Below are positions 45,053 through 55,263 of a DNA stretch of 64,000 bases, piece after piece. The notes beneath the pieces were generated by a model, which searched no databases, was not told the origin of the DNA, and saw only the letters and a list, made by a program, of their open reading frames with translations. Origin of the DNA: Melioribacter roseus P3M-2. Its GTDB lineage: Bacteria; Bacteroidota; Ignavibacteria; Ignavibacteriales; Melioribacteraceae. Where the stretch lies: the NCBI RefSeq assembly GCF_000279145.1, contig NC_018178.1:434001-498000 (forward strand), in the 5' to 3' direction. Numbering within the stretch: the first letter of the stretch is position 1; the number at the start of each line of letters is the position of its first letter. Made by a program: the position numbers and the translations under genes.

Positions 45053-47836
45053 ATGAAAAGAAAGAAATTTCGATTTTCGGAAGAATTTACGAAAAGATTC
45101 ATCGAACTCGCCGAGGGGTCGCTTAGCTCCGAGGAGTTCGAGTTGGTTTTAAGTCTTCTCGAAGAGGAAGCGTCGAAATACTACTTTTCGCCTTCATCTG
45201 AAGTAAATCTGATAAGAGCGCTCAACGCCATATACGATAAGCGCAGTTTCCTGAGCGAACTGTTGGTCTATCCCCATCATTCCGAAATTCTTATAACCAT
45301 TACAGCCAGCAGCAATTATCTTACCGATATTATTGTACGCAATCCGGAATATCTTTACCAGATTTTCGACCAGAAATATCTCGAACGTTTGCTCGATGAA
45401 GACAACCTGAAAAGCGAATTGATTTCCGGCATCGGCAGATATTCAACCGTTAATGCGAAATTAAACTACATACGTCAGTTCAAAAAAAGATATATACTCA
45501 AAATCGGATTAACCGATTTATTGGGAATAAGAAATCTGGAAGAAATTACTTATCAGTTGTCGACGCTTGCTAAGGTTGTCAATTCCGTCTTATTCGATTT
45601 TTGTTATTCGGAAATTTTAAAAAAACACGACCTGCAGGAAGTAGACAACAAATATTGTTTATGCGCTCTCGGCAAATTGGGCGGCAACGAACTGAACTAC
45701 AGTTCCGACGTCGATATGCTTCTCTTTTATGACGAGAACCGGTCCTACGGCAATAAAGAATACCACGAAATTTTGTCGGAAGCGGCTCTGCTTTACATTA
45801 AATATTCAACGGAAATTACCGAAAGAGGTTATATATACCGAGTCGATTTCCGATTGAGACCCGACGGCAAATACTCGCCGCTTTGCAAATCGTACGCTGA
45901 TTACACGCGTTATTACGAAGCGCGCGGCGAAGATTGGGAAAGACAAATGCTTATTAAGCTCGATTTTGTTTCCGGCGACAGAAAGCTTTACAAAAAGTTT
46001 TACGATTTTCTTCAGCCCTATATCTTCCCTTCCTCATTCGCCAAGCCGCTAAAAGCTCAAATCAAAAAGATGAAAGCGAACATTGAACTGCATAACAAAT
46101 CCGAAAAAAACATAAAGTTGTTTGCAGGCGGAATACGGGACATTGAATTTACCGTTCAGGCGCTTCAATTGATTAACGGCGGCAAAATAAAAGAACTGAG
46201 GACCGGCAACACTCTGAAAGCCATTAAAATTCTCAGTTCGCATAATTTGTTAAACGAACGCGAAAGCGAACTGTTAAAGAACGCATATATTACTTACAGA
46301 AAAATCGAGCATTTTCTACAACTGATGAACGACACTCAAACCCATCTGATTCCCGAAGAAGGCGAAATGCTCTATAAGCTCTGCAAATATCTCGGATTTA
46401 AAAGTCCGACAGAGTTCAATGAAAAATTGGAGAGGTACAGGAAGGAAGTCAGAAAAATATATAACGACATACTCGGGGAATCGGATGAAGAGTCGTCGGA
46501 TTTATTCGGCGATATAAAATTTGCCGACGTCAATCGCGCAGAAAAGAATCTCAAATACCTCCGCAGCGGTATCGGGTACCTGGAACAAAAACAATTTGAC
46601 TCCCGCACTATCGAGATATTTTCCGGACTGGAAAAAGAATTGGCGTCATATCTGCAAAAATCAGCCGCTCCGGACATTACGCTCGAAAACTTTGTAAAGA
46701 TTATAAGGGCGACAAAATTTCCTTCTATCTGGTATACGCAGCTATCCGGCGCGGATTTCTTCAAAGATTTTTTGCGAATATGCGAATTTGCCTCTAAAGC
46801 CGTAGACGTAATTGTAATAGACAAACTTGCCGAAGAATCGTTCCTGTCCGGAGAAGTATTTCTGAAAAATTTATTCGATGACCTGAGTAATTTTAATTTG
46901 AACAAAATAGTCCTGTCAGCGTCCCTCCAATATATTTTAGGATTTATCGACGTAAACAGAGTTTCCGAAATTTTATGTAAATTTATCGACTCGGTCATAC
47001 GCGAAGAATGCGAGGTCTATAAAGACGAATTCCCGTTTTTCATTGCCGGGCTGGGCAGTTACGGCACGATTAAAATGCATTTTGCTTCCGATATCGATTT
47101 AATAGTTGTGACGGATGATATTACAAAGCATCCCGAAATTCACTCCGTTTTTCAAAAGGTGCTTGGAAAACTAAAGGACAAGCTTCCAATGTTCGAAATC
47201 GATTTTCGTCTTCGGCCGGAAGGTAAAAGCTCCCCCCTGGTTTGGGATATATCGAATTACAAACAATATTTGAAGACAAGGGCGCGAACGTGGGAACTTC
47301 AAGCCTTGTGGAAAACGCGTATGATTACGGGAGTACCGGAATTATTCGAAAATTTCAGGAAGGAAGTTGCCTTAAATGTTTACGAATCCGACGCAGGCAA
47401 TCTGAAAAAAGATATTTTGGAGATGTACTACAAGATTCAGAAAGACGGAATACTCACGACGGGCGATACTTTCAACATTAAAAAACAGCGGGGCGGTTTG
47501 CTGACGATCGATTTTTTAACTCAATTTATAGCGCTTACGAACGCTCAAATTTTCGAATCCACTTTCGGCAAGCCGACAGTTTACACCCTGGAATTTCTGG
47601 CGAAAGAAATCGACAAAAATGACTTTGAAACTCTGGGTGAAAATTACAAAAAGCTAAAAGAAATCGAACTCGCAATTCAAATTATATTCAATTCCAAAAG
47701 TACAATCGTCCCTCTGGCTTCGGAAAAGAAAAACCTCTTGGCTGCGTTTTTCGATCGAAGCCCCGAAGAATTCATGCGCGAATTCAACGCTATCGTCAAG
47801 TTTAACAACCGGATGTTCGAGAAATATACCTCCTAA
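45053..47836 (+). CDS. glnE: Glutamine synthetase adenylyltransferase / deadenylylase GlnE
   Basis: A 927-residue protein with two nucleotidyltransferase domains separated by helical domains. The first (about residues 206-227) carries LGKLGGNELNYSSDVDMLL; the second (about 665-685) carries GLGSYGTIKMHFASDIDLIVV, both with the S-D-x-D metal motif. The IRDIEFTVQALQL segment after the first domain is typical. GlnE adenylylates and deadenylylates glutamine synthetase under PII control, which fits with glnB nearby. The C-terminal domain reads GSYGTIK instead of the usual G-K-L-G-G, so it is somewhat divergent. The ATG at 45053 is chosen over a longer frame from 44984. Confidence 0.9.
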   Translation: MKRKKFRFSEEFTKRFIELAEGSLSSEEFELVLSLLEEEASKYYFSPSSEVNLIRALNAIYDKRSFLSELLVYPHHSEILITITASSNYLTDIIVRNPEYLYQIFDQKYLERLLDEDNLKSELISGIGRYSTVNAKLNYIRQFKKRYILKIGLTDLLGIRNLEEITYQLSTLAKVVNSVLFDFCYSEILKKHDLQEVDNKYCLCALGKLGGNELNYSSDVDMLLFYDENRSYGNKEYHEILSEAALLYIKYSTEITERGYIYRVDFRLRPDGKYSPLCKSYADYTRYYEARGEDWERQMLIKLDFVSGDRKLYKKFYDFLQPYIFPSSFAKPLKAQIKKMKANIELHNKSEKNIKLFAGGIRDIEFTVQALQLINGGKIKELRTGNTLKAIKILSSHNLLNERESELLKNAYITYRKIEHFLQLMNDTQTHLIPEEGEMLYKLCKYLGFKSPTEFNEKLERYRKEVRKIYNDILGESDEESSDLFGDIKFADVNRAEKNLKYLRSGIGYLEQKQFDSRTIEIFSGLEKELASYLQKSAAPDITLENFVKIIRATKFPSIWYTQLSGADFFKDFLRICEFASKAVDVIVIDKLAEESFLSGEVFLKNLFDDLSNFNLNKIVLSASLQYILGFIDVNRVSEILCKFIDSVIREECEVYKDEFPFFIAGLGSYGTIKMHFASDIDLIVVTDDITKHPEIHSVFQKVLGKLKDKLPMFEIDFRLRPEGKSSPLVWDISNYKQYLKTRARTWELQALWKTRMITGVPELFENFRKEVALNVYESDAGNLKKDILEMYYKIQKDGILTTGDTFNIKKQRGGLLTIDFLTQFIALTNAQIFESTFGKPTVYTLEFLAKEIDKNDFETLGENYKKLKEIELAIQIIFNSKSTIVPLASEKKNLLAAFFDRSPEEFMREFNAIVKFNNRMFEKYTS

Positions 47837-47841
47837 GCCGG

Positions 47842-48924
47842 CTATTCCAGCTCTTCGAGTAATTCTTCTTTTTTCTCCGGATCCACTTCCCGTTCGGTCA
47901 TAAACGACTGCAGTAAAACATCGACCTGCTGAATCAATTTCTTCTTATAATATTTCGGCGCATAAATTGAAGCGTCGAGCATATACAGGCGTTTGGTCGG
48001 TTCGTCATAAAAAGTATAATTGATAAACGGACCGCCCATAGAGCCGTCTTTCATCTTCCATAATCCCTGGGTCATCAAGGCGTAACGTCCCAGGAAATTG
48101 ACTTCTTTCGTCGTTCTGTAATTGTCTTCAATTAAAACGTAACTGGAGTCGTCCGAAGTCCTGTAAAACTTTTCCGTAATCCTGTTGCGAATTGCATAAA
48201 CCGAATCTTTATTAAGGAGCAGCGGCGATGCATTGTCAATCCAGTGAACAAAAATCCATCTTTCCATATCGGTGCCGGGAGCTCGGCGCAGCCATACAAA
48301 ATTGTGTTCCGGCTTGTCGATTGCCAGATGGTAATCCGCCTGGACGTAAATCAGCCATCCGTAATTTTTAAGAAGTTTGGCTTCTATTTCTTTTCTTTCG
48401 TATCGCGAATTGTACAAACTCTTGAAGAGACGTTCGTTTGAAATTTTTTGAAAATAATAGAGCAGGTTTTCGTGCTCGTTAAGAATTTTCTTGCCGAGCT
48501 CATTCAAATCTTTAGCGGTCAGAATCATTACCAATTGTCCCCTCGCCCACAAGTCATATTTATTAATCACAAAAACCGAATCCTGACGCACCATTTCTTT
48601 AACCTGTTGATTAAGCAGTCCGTCGATATAATTCGAAGTATTAGAGCCGCTGCCGAGAGGTGCGGTTATTATTATGTTTTTCTTGTTTTTGTATTTATCG
48701 AGCTCCGAAATGTCTTTTCTTATAAGAATAAATAAATTTTCAGGTTGCGGTGTGTAGATTATCTTGCTGAAGACGGTCAAAAGAGACGCTTCGATCTGTT
48801 CGTATTCGGTGGAATCGGCGAAGACATAAATTTCGTCTTCGTTGCCTGTAGCGCTTTTTTTGGCGTCGCATCCTACTATCAGTGCAATCAATAACGGAAT
48901 AAGTAATAGATATCTTTTTTTCAT
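47842..48924 (-). CDS. DUF4837 lipoprotein
   Basis: A 360-residue protein with a lipoprotein signal (lipobox LIVGC, Cys19) and the DUF4837 pattern: an early strand segment IYVFADSTEYEQIEASLLTVF, NIIITAPLGSGSNTSNYIDGLL, a central WLIYVQADYHLA, and RRAPGTDMERWIFVHW. The family is restricted largely to the Bacteroidota group and its role is unknown. It converges with glnE, five bases apart. The gene downstream on the same strand of transcription is none; it is preceded by the lipid kinase-like gene 49 bases away. Confidence 0.88.
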   Translation of the reverse strand: MKKRYLLLIPLLIALIVGCDAKKSATGNEDEIYVFADSTEYEQIEASLLTVFSKIIYTPQPENLFILIRKDISELDKYKNKKNIIITAPLGSGSNTSNYIDGLLNQQVKEMVRQDSVFVINKYDLWARGQLVMILTAKDLNELGKKILNEHENLLYYFQKISNERLFKSLYNSRYERKEIEAKLLKNYGWLIYVQADYHLAIDKPEHNFVWLRRAPGTDMERWIFVHWIDNASPLLLNKDSVYAIRNRITEKFYRTSDDSSYVLIEDNYRTTKEVNFLGRYALMTQGLWKMKDGSMGGPFINYTFYDEPTKRLYMLDASIYAPKYYKKKLIQQVDVLLQSFMTEREVDPEKKEELLEELE

Positions 48925-48973
48925 GGCTCAATTCTATTTTTTGACGTTATACACGGGGCTTCAGATAATTGTT

Positions 48974-49639
48974 TCAGTAAGGGACGTTGTGCAGAATAAG
49001 CGACATATCGGGAAACAGAACGGCATATAAAATCCACATAACCACTCCCACCGAAATCGGGATTGTTAAATTGTCATCGAGAAAACCCGCCGATAGGTTT
49101 TCTACTACGGCACCGACTGCCACAGCCGCAAATCCGATAAAATACTCAGCCACGCCGCCTGTTACTTTTGGAGTAAAGAGCACAACCAATCCTGAAAAAA
49201 AGAAAAACGCGAATGTGCCTTCAAGACTTTTCTTCAAAAGCGGCGTATGCCCGAATTTTCTGCCAACGAGCGCCGCGGCTATGTCCCCGATTATCAGAAC
49301 CGCAAAAGCCGTAACGGCGATAACCTTCGGGAAAACTGACACCACAATAACGGCTGAAATCAAAACGTAAGTTGCGCCGTTTAATCTTTTCGTTGTATGA
49401 TCTTTTTCGTGATTTCTCAGAAGAAATCCGAATATCTTATAGAAGAAATCGCTGACCGGTTTAACGTAATACCTGCCTAAGTCAATTATAAGCGAAATTA
49501 CCAGAAGCGGCGTTAGTATGCTGAGCGCCAATTCCTTGGTTATATGGTAATAGATAACCGGAATCGAAAGCGAGCACAGATGAATTGCTTTTCTGAGCAC
49601 TTCGTTTTTATAGTCGATAGTCGCGTAATCAGTCGGCAT
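48974..49639 (-). CDS. Dolichol/phytol/diacylglycerol kinase-like membrane protein (SEC59/DGK1/VTE5 family)
   Basis: A 221-residue membrane protein with about six to seven helices. The N-terminal [20 protein letters not shown] and later [17 protein letters not shown] plus [14 protein letters not shown] match the CTP-dependent polyprenol/phytol/diacylglycerol kinase family (also similar to CdsA). It may phosphorylate a lipid alcohol. I start at ATG 49639, which gives a normal family N-terminus; a longer frame from 49705 would lie inside ftsH. The gene overlaps the end of ftsH by 11 bases. Confidence 0.85.
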   Translation of the reverse strand: MPTDYATIDYKNEVLRKAIHLCSLSIPVIYYHITKELALSILTPLLVISLIIDLGRYYVKPVSDFFYKIFGFLLRNHEKDHTTKRLNGATYVLISAVIVVSVFPKVIAVTAFAVLIIGDIAAALVGRKFGHTPLLKKSLEGTFAFFFFSGLVVLFTPKVTGGVAEYFIGFAAVAVGAVVENLSAGFLDDNLTIPISVGVVMWILYAVLFPDMSLILHNVPY

Positions 49640-51701
49640 TATCCGGCTTATCGTTATTGTCTCCGGTTTCTCTCTTCTTTCTTTCTTCAAGTAATTGTTT
49701 GACATGATCCGGCACTTCGTTTTCTTCTTTTTTACTCTCGCTGTTATTCCTTTTTACCGGCGGAAGTTCCTCGCCTTTGATAATTTTTTCGATTTCTTCG
49801 CCGTCGAGAATTTCTCTTTCGAGCAATTCTTTCGAAAGTTTATGGAGCAAATCGATATTATCCGAAAGAATTTTTTCCGCCCTGTTCATGCACGTCATCA
49901 CAATATTCTTAATTTCATCGTCGATTTCCTGGGCAGTTTTTTCGCTGTAATCTTTATGCCGCGTAATTTCACGTCCGAGGAAAATTTCTTCTTCTTTAGA
50001 ACCGTAAGACAGAGGACCTAATTTTTCGCTCATACCCCACTCGCAAACCATTTTGCGGGCAATATTTGTGGCTTTTTCGATATCGTTGCCCGCCCCGGTA
50101 GTAAATCGTTTAAATACGATCTTTTCCGCCGCGCGTCCTCCGAGAGCGTATGTTATCATCGATTCGAGATATTCTTTGGAGTAAGTATGTTTTTCGTCGA
50201 CCGGCAGATAAGTGGTTACACCGAGCGCTCTGCCGCGCGGTATAATCGTAACTTTATGAACAGGATCGGCTTCCGGAAGCATTTTAGCTACGAGCACATG
50301 CCCGATTTCATGATAAGCCGTAATTTTCTTTTCTTCTTCGGAGATAATAAGACTCTTTCGTTCCATTCCCATCATCACTTTGTCTTTGGCTTCCTCGAAA
50401 TCTTCCATCGAGACTTTCTTTTTATTCTTTCGGGCTGCAAGCAGAGCCGCCTCGTTAACCAGATTTGCCAACTCGGCGCCGGCGAGTCCCGGCGTAGCTT
50501 TGGCAAGAACGCTCAAATCGACGTCGGAATCGAGAGGAATTTTACGCGTATGCACTTTAAGAATTCCTTCCCTGCCTTTTACGTCCGGACGGTCGACGAC
50601 AATCTGGCGGTCGAATCTGCCGGGTCTGAGCAATGCAGGATCGAGGACGTCGGGCCTGTTTGTAGCGGCAATAATTATTACGCCGCTGTTTTGTTCGAAG
50701 CCGTCCATCTCGACAAGGAGTTGATTCAGGGTTTGTTCGCGCTCGTCATGGCCGCCGCCAAGTCCGGCGCCCCGGTGCCGCCCGACTGCGTCAATTTCGT
50801 CTATGAATATGATACAGGGAGCGTTTTTCTTGCCCTGCTCGAACAGGTCGCGAACGCGGCTTGCGCCTACTCCTACAAACATTTCGACAAAATCGGCTCC
50901 GGATATCGAAAAGAACGGCACTCCGGCTTCTCCTGCAACGGCGCGCGCCAGTAAAGTTTTACCGGTTCCGGGAGGTCCCAGCAATAGGACGCCGCGCGGA
51001 ATTTTACCGCCCAGCTTCTGAAATTTGCCCGGCTCTTTCAGGAATTCGATAATTTCTTCGAGTTCCAGTTTGGCTTCGTCCGCACCTGCTACGTCCTTAA
51101 ACGTAACTTTTATAGCCGATTCGGTAATCAACTTTGCACGACTTTTTCCGAAGTTGAATAATCCTTTAGCGCCTCCTGCTCCGCCTTGCATTCTTCTAAA
51201 TAAAAGTATCCATACGCCGAATAAAATAATCCAGGGCAGAAAGCCCAACAAAATGGTTGTCCATTCGTTGGTATCTTTTACGAATGTAAACTTAATGTTC
51301 TTTTCTTTCCATAATTTCACCTGTTCGGATATTACAGGTTCAATAAGAGTAACAACGAAAACCTTAACTTCGACATTTACGCCGTTTAGATTTACGTTTT
51401 CCTGTGTTTTAAGCTTGCCTTCGAAACGGTAGTCGTTAATGTCGGTTTTATAGACTTTTGCTTCCGCAATCTTATCCTGATTCAAAAAGCTTTCATAAAG
51501 ATCGTAGGGCACTTCAATTGCGTTTTCCGTTCCGGTGCGCATAAATTGCATTATTATGACCGCTATTACAATAATTGCGCCCCAGCTGAAAACCGTTCTT
51601 ATAATTTTCGACCAGTCGAATTCGCCGTCGGGTTTTTGATCGTTATTATTGTTTAACGGTTTTTTCGGTTTGGGACTTTTCTTTTTATACTCGTTTGGCA
51701 T
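49629..51701 (-). CDS. ftsH: ATP-dependent zinc metalloprotease FtsH
   Basis: A 690-residue membrane AAA+ protease that degrades misfolded and short-lived membrane and cytoplasmic proteins. Two N-terminal membrane helices enclose a periplasmic domain; Walker A GPPGTGKT lies at about residue 240, then the pore motif [17 protein letters not shown], Walker [14 protein letters not shown] and a zinc-site HEIGH at about residue 463. Most FtsH have HEAGH; the Ile variant is uncommon but leaves the catalytic Glu and both His intact. A GAGG site is upstream of the ATG. The gene follows hpt (17 bases) and overlaps the lipid-kinase-like gene. Confidence 0.97.
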   Translation of the reverse strand: MPNEYKKKSPKPKKPLNNNNDQKPDGEFDWSKIIRTVFSWGAIIVIAVIIMQFMRTGTENAIEVPYDLYESFLNQDKIAEAKVYKTDINDYRFEGKLKTQENVNLNGVNVEVKVFVVTLIEPVISEQVKLWKEKNIKFTFVKDTNEWTTILLGFLPWIILFGVWILLFRRMQGGAGGAKGLFNFGKSRAKLITESAIKVTFKDVAGADEAKLELEEIIEFLKEPGKFQKLGGKIPRGVLLLGPPGTGKTLLARAVAGEAGVPFFSISGADFVEMFVGVGASRVRDLFEQGKKNAPCIIFIDEIDAVGRHRGAGLGGGHDEREQTLNQLLVEMDGFEQNSGVIIIAATNRPDVLDPALLRPGRFDRQIVVDRPDVKGREGILKVHTRKIPLDSDVDLSVLAKATPGLAGAELANLVNEAALLAARKNKKKVSMEDFEEAKDKVMMGMERKSLIISEEEKKITAYHEIGHVLVAKMLPEADPVHKVTIIPRGRALGVTTYLPVDEKHTYSKEYLESMITYALGGRAAEKIVFKRFTTGAGNDIEKATNIARKMVCEWGMSEKLGPLSYGSKEEEIFLGREITRHKDYSEKTAQEIDDEIKNIVMTCMNRAEKILSDNIDLLHKLSKELLEREILDGEEIEKIIKGEELPPVKRNNSESKKEENEVPDHVKQLLEERKKRETGDNNDKPDNAD

Positions 51702-51718
51702 TCCTTTATAACCTCAAT

Positions 51719-52282
51719 TTATTCACTCAGTACGTAAATAGATTTTAAGTTTCTGTATTTTTGGGCGTAATCGAGACCGTAGCCGATTACAAATTTGTCT
51801 TTAATTTCAAATCCAATATAATCAATTTTAACGTCATATTTTAAACTCCCCGGTTTAACCAGCAGCGAGACCACTTTCATGCTTGCGGGATTGTGTCCGG
51901 CAATCAATTCTTCGATATATTTGATGGATAATCCGCTGTCGACTATATCCTCTACGATAATCAAATGCCTGTCGGAAATGTCGGCGTTAAGGTCTTTTAT
52001 AAGTTTAACGTTGCCCGAACTGATTTTCGAATCGCCATAGCTCGAAAGTTTGAAGAAATCGACCTCGCATTTGATTGAAATATTTTTCATCAAGTCGGAC
52101 ATAAACATGAACGAGCCGTTCAAAACGCCGATGAAAATCGGTAATTTTGTTTTATAGTCGGCGGAAATCTCCCGACCCAATTCTTTTATTCTCTTTTGAA
52201 TCTCTTCTTCGGTGATATAGGGCACAAACTTTTCCGTTCCGACCCATATTTCATTATTAACGGGATTAATCATTTCATCCAT
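51719..52282 (-). CDS. hpt: Hypoxanthine phosphoribosyltransferase
   Basis: A 187-residue purine-salvage enzyme that converts hypoxanthine or guanine and PRPP to IMP or GMP. The PRPP-binding motif VEDIVDSG is at residues 110-117, preceded by GVLNGSFMFMSDL and SSYGDSKISSG, and DYIGFEIKDKFVIGYGLDYAQ near the end is typical of Hpt. The ATG at 52282 overlaps tilS by 13 bases; a second in-frame ATG nine bases later would give an ATGA overlap and may be the true start. The hpt-tilS-ftsH neighbourhood is widely conserved in bacteria. Confidence 0.96.
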   Translation of the reverse strand: MDEMINPVNNEIWVGTEKFVPYITEEEIQKRIKELGREISADYKTKLPIFIGVLNGSFMFMSDLMKNISIKCEVDFFKLSSYGDSKISSGNVKLIKDLNADISDRHLIIVEDIVDSGLSIKYIEELIAGHNPASMKVVSLLVKPGSLKYDVKIDYIGFEIKDKFVIGYGLDYAQKYRNLKSIYVLSE

Positions 52283-53622
52283 AACTTAAATATCTTCCTT
52301 GTGTTTGTTGATATTTTAAATCGCTCGTCTATCCTTAAACCGACAACCCAGACGATATAGTTCCCGTTTGTCAAGACAAGTTGATTTTTCCTGTCGACAG
52401 GGGCTACTTTGGAATCGGTAAGGAAATCCGAAATTTTCTTGGGAGTTTTCATACCCAGCGGAATAAATTTATCCCCCGGTTTCCATTTCCTGACGATAAA
52501 ATTTTCGGATAAATTGTCTCCCGAAATATATTCAACTTTTCCGGTTTTTCGGTAACGAACTTTCGTTTTGTCAACGGGAGTAATTCCGATCGTAAGCTCA
52601 AAAATTTTCACGCTCGATCCCGGCGACAAATACACTTTGACATCTCCCGTTTCTTCCGGCTTGTAAATTGTTACGCATCCTCTTTGTTTGATTGCGCAGA
52701 GACGGTTTCTCAATTCGATCGATTTTCCGGTTTGCGTCAATTTACTTATCGATTTCAAATCCGAAAAATCGAGTTCTACTTTCCAGATGCTTTTAACCGC
52801 CTTTCTGATTGCATCATTAAGGAGCGCGGCGTCAACATTTTTAAATGCCGAAGTTTTTACCGAAAGTTTATTTTGTTTAACGGCTAAAAATGTCTCTGCG
52901 ATTTGTTCGATTTCTTTCTCTAAAAAACCCGAATAATTCTCAATTGTTTTGGACGTACGAAAGACCGCTTCGTCGAGAGACGGATTTATTTTCTTAAAGA
53001 GAGGAATTATTTTATTTCTGATATAATTTCGGCGGTAATCATTTTTAAGATTCGTACTGTCGATTCGAAACCCGATATTTCTGCTAGCAAGATAGGACAA
53101 AATTTCATCTTTCGTCAATACAAGAAACGGACGTATTATATTATTTCTTTTGACGGGAATGCCCGAAATACCGCTTATTCCCGTTCCGGCTATCAAATTG
53201 AGCAAAACGGTTTCGGTATTGTCGTTTTTATTATGCGCCGTCACTATTTTAGCGTTCAGCTTTTTCGAGAGCTCGAAGAGTTTTTCATATCTTAGATTAC
53301 GAGCGGCTTCTTCAACCGAAAGTTTATTCTTTTTTGCATATTCCTTTACGTCCAGGTCGACAACCGCAAGAGGCACTTTCAATTTATCGCAGAGCGATAC
53401 TGCAAAGTCACGGTCGCGGTCGGATTCTTTTCCTCTCAAATGATGGTTGAAATGGACGGCGTGGAGAAGGCATTTATATTTCCCGGAGTATTTAATAAAA
53501 AACGAAAGAGCGAAAACGGAATCGGGTCCTCCGCTGAGAGCAATCAACAGATTGTCTCCCTCCTTAACAAGCTCGTGTTCTTTGATAAAATTAATTACTT
53601 TTTCTTCGACCTTTCTAATCAT
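52270..53622 (-). CDS. tilS: tRNA(Ile)-lysidine synthase
   Basis: A 450-residue ATP-pyrophosphatase that converts C34 of the tRNA(Ile2) anticodon to lysidine, changing its specificity to AUA. The PP-loop SGGPDS is at residues 30-35, followed by HAVHFNHHLRG and the TAHNKNDNTETVLLNL motif, with a C-terminal domain (VRKWKPGDKFIPLGM, then KKISDFLTDSKV). The ATG at 53622 has GGACT-type purine-rich sequence upstream. It ends inside the start of hpt. Confidence 0.96.
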   Translation of the reverse strand: MIRKVEEKVINFIKEHELVKEGDNLLIALSGGPDSVFALSFFIKYSGKYKCLLHAVHFNHHLRGKESDRDRDFAVSLCDKLKVPLAVVDLDVKEYAKKNKLSVEEAARNLRYEKLFELSKKLNAKIVTAHNKNDNTETVLLNLIAGTGISGISGIPVKRNNIIRPFLVLTKDEILSYLASRNIGFRIDSTNLKNDYRRNYIRNKIIPLFKKINPSLDEAVFRTSKTIENYSGFLEKEIEQIAETFLAVKQNKLSVKTSAFKNVDAALLNDAIRKAVKSIWKVELDFSDLKSISKLTQTGKSIELRNRLCAIKQRGCVTIYKPEETGDVKVYLSPGSSVKIFELTIGITPVDKTKVRYRKTGKVEYISGDNLSENFIVRKWKPGDKFIPLGMKTPKKISDFLTDSKVAPVDRKNQLVLTNGNYIVWVVGLRIDERFKISTNTRKIFKLWMK

Positions 53623-53631
53623 TCAGAGTCC

Positions 53632-54720
53632 TTACCTTCTCGTAAGACGAATCAAAGCATCTTCTCCGATTTTTCGCACGTCGTTCATCTGGAACTTGTG
53701 AGCTTTTGAAAGACTGTTTATACCGAGACCGCTGCACAATGGAATTCCTTCGCAGAGCAGTTTAGGAGCTATAAACAAAAGAATCTCGTCGTCGAGTTTG
53801 CTTTTAATAAACGACGAAAAGACTCTGCCTCCCCCCTCCACGAGTATCGAAGTAATATTCAATTTTCCCAGTTTTCTCACAAGGGATTTGAGATCGAGCA
53901 TCCCTTCGGAAGTAACCGGAACAAAGATAAACTCTACGCCGGCTTCGTAATATTTAGCCAATTTCGGCATGTCTTTGTTTTTTTTGTCGGTAACAATTAT
54001 CAGGTTATTGTCATTATTTTTTCGTACGAGATCGGAATTCGGTTTGAGTTCCAGACGGGTATCGAGCACAATTCTTTTGGGATTTCGTCCTTCGACGAGT
54101 CTAACTGTTAACGAAGGCTTATCGGTTTTGACAGTATTGTATCCGACAAGGACTGCATCGTATTCGGTGCGCAATTCATGGACCAAACTTCTCGATTCAA
54201 CGGAAGTAATCCATTTCGAATTGCCGTTTATGTCGCTAATTTTACCGTCGAGCGTCAGCGCCATCTTCAATGTGACAAAAGGTAATTTGGAAGAACTATA
54301 TTTCAAAAAGAAGCGGTTCAAATCGGCCGATTCTCTTTCCATAATTCCGGAGATAACCGAGATTCCGTTTTCTTTCAATTTTTTGGCGACTTTATTGTAG
54401 AAAAGAGAATTATTGTCCAGTACGCCGAAGACCATTTTTTTTATTCCCGAATTTCGGAAAAGAGAGATATACCTTTCTTCTTCTCCCGATTTAATAACGG
54501 GATTAATATTGGAATAGAGGACGGAACCCTTCGGAATGTTTTTTAATTTTGAAAAAAGAATAAATTCAGGCTGTTCCGACAAACGGTCTTTCAGAAATTC
54601 GGCGCCGACTATTTTACCGTCGTTTACAATAACAACTCCTCTAAGGGAAAGGGGACTAACGGCGCCTTTCCCTTTTTCGGCCAATTGATGCGTAATCTGA
54701 ATGTAAGATTCGTCTAGCAA
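53632..54720 (-). CDS. RibD-like protein with degenerate deaminase and intact reductase domain
   Basis: A 362-residue homologue of bifunctional RibD (riboflavin synthesis). The C-terminal reductase domain from about 140 onward is intact: LPFVTLKMALTLDGKISD, SRSLVHELRTEYDAVLVG, NPKRIVLDTRLEL, SILVEGGGRVFSSFI. The N-terminal deaminase domain keeps the fold pattern (GVVIVNDGKIVGAEF, then KKMVFGVLDNN) but the zinc-binding H-A-E is replaced by a Glu-Gln-Pro stretch and the P-C-x8-C motif is gone. Deamination is therefore not expected. The start is a TTG at 54720, one base after the greA stop. It could be a reductase with the deaminase supplied elsewhere, or have a new role. Confidence 0.85.
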   Translation of the reverse strand: MLDESYIQITHQLAEKGKGAVSPLSLRGVVIVNDGKIVGAEFLKDRLSEQPEFILFSKLKNIPKGSVLYSNINPVIKSGEEERYISLFRNSGIKKMVFGVLDNNSLFYNKVAKKLKENGISVISGIMERESADLNRFFLKYSSSKLPFVTLKMALTLDGKISDINGNSKWITSVESRSLVHELRTEYDAVLVGYNTVKTDKPSLTVRLVEGRNPKRIVLDTRLELKPNSDLVRKNNDNNLIIVTDKKNKDMPKLAKYYEAGVEFIFVPVTSEGMLDLKSLVRKLGKLNITSILVEGGGRVFSSFIKSKLDDEILLFIAPKLLCEGIPLCSGLGINSLSKAHKFQMNDVRKIGEDALIRLTRR

Positions 54721-54721
54721 T

Positions 54722-55192
54722 TTATTCCAGCTCTAAGATTTCAAATTTTATAATGCCGGCCGGAACTTTAGCCTCGACAGTCTGACCCACTTTAGCGCCG
54801 ATTAGCGCCTGTCCGACAGGCGAAGAAATCGAAATTTTACCCGCCTCAAGATTTGCTTCTTCCGGAGATACAAGAGTATATGTATAGGTTTTTTGATTTT
54901 TGAGATTTTTTACTTTTACAGTAGAAAGGATATGAACCTGGTCTTTCGGCATATTCGAAGTATCGATAATTCTGGCTCGCGAGAGGAGTTCTTCGAGCTT
55001 ACTGATTTTCATTTCCAGGAGACCCTGTTCTTCTTTGGCGGCGTCGTATTCGGCATTTTCCGATAAATCGCCGTGCGCGCGAGCTTCGGCAATTTTTTCC
55101 GCCATTTTTTTTCTGCCATTGGTTTTCAATTCATTGAGTTCTTTTTCAATTTCCCGCATTCGTTCTTTACTCAAGTATACAAAATGTGCCAC
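54722..55192 (-). CDS. greA: Transcription elongation factor GreA
   Basis: A 156-residue factor that rescues backtracked RNA polymerase by stimulating transcript cleavage. The N-terminal coiled coil has the acidic tip with DLSENAEYDAAKEEQG (Asp and Glu at the polymerase active site), and the C-terminal FKBP-like domain includes SPVGQALIGAKVGQTVEAKVP. The start is GTG at 55192, with AGGAG eight bases upstream. The coding region opens with AHFVYLSKERMREIEKEL, typical of GreA. A promoter, hairpin and T8 run immediately upstream suggest control by early termination. Confidence 0.96.
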   Translation of the reverse strand: MAHFVYLSKERMREIEKELNELKTNGRKKMAEKIAEARAHGDLSENAEYDAAKEEQGLLEMKISKLEELLSRARIIDTSNMPKDQVHILSTVKVKNLKNQKTYTYTLVSPEEANLEAGKISISSPVGQALIGAKVGQTVEAKVPAGIIKFEILELE

Positions 55193-55227
55193 GTCGGTAA
55201 CTCCTTTTTCTATTATTGTCGTTTCGT

Positions 55228-55258
55228 AAAAAAAATTGCCACCGCTTCCGCAGTGGCA
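55228..55258 (-). terminator. Hairpin plus T8 run in the greA leader (candidate attenuator)
   Basis: Read on the minus strand, a nine-base stem with one mismatch (arms 55250-55258 and 55237-55245, four-base loop) is followed by eight consecutive T (55235-55228). This is the layout of an intrinsic terminator on the same strand as greA and 36 bases before its start codon. The only minus-strand gene on its upstream side (56583-57227) is separated by plus-strand genes and by its own terminator, so the hairpin most likely acts on the greA transcript itself. Confidence 0.7.
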
Positions 55259-55263
55259 TCGAA

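Noticed and set aside
46372-46998. Minus-strand open frame of 208 codons opposite glnE
   Set aside because: It has Ser/Phe-rich composition typical of antisense frames and GlnE reads through the whole region.
50187-50954. Long plus-strand open frame (255 codons) opposite ftsH
   Set aside because: FtsH motifs cover the same bases on the minus strand; the opposite frame has no ribosome-binding site or recognisable domain.
49629-51701. FtsH with HEIGH instead of HEAGH as a dead protease
   Set aside because: Both zinc His residues and the catalytic Glu are kept; an Ala to Ile change between them does not remove the site.
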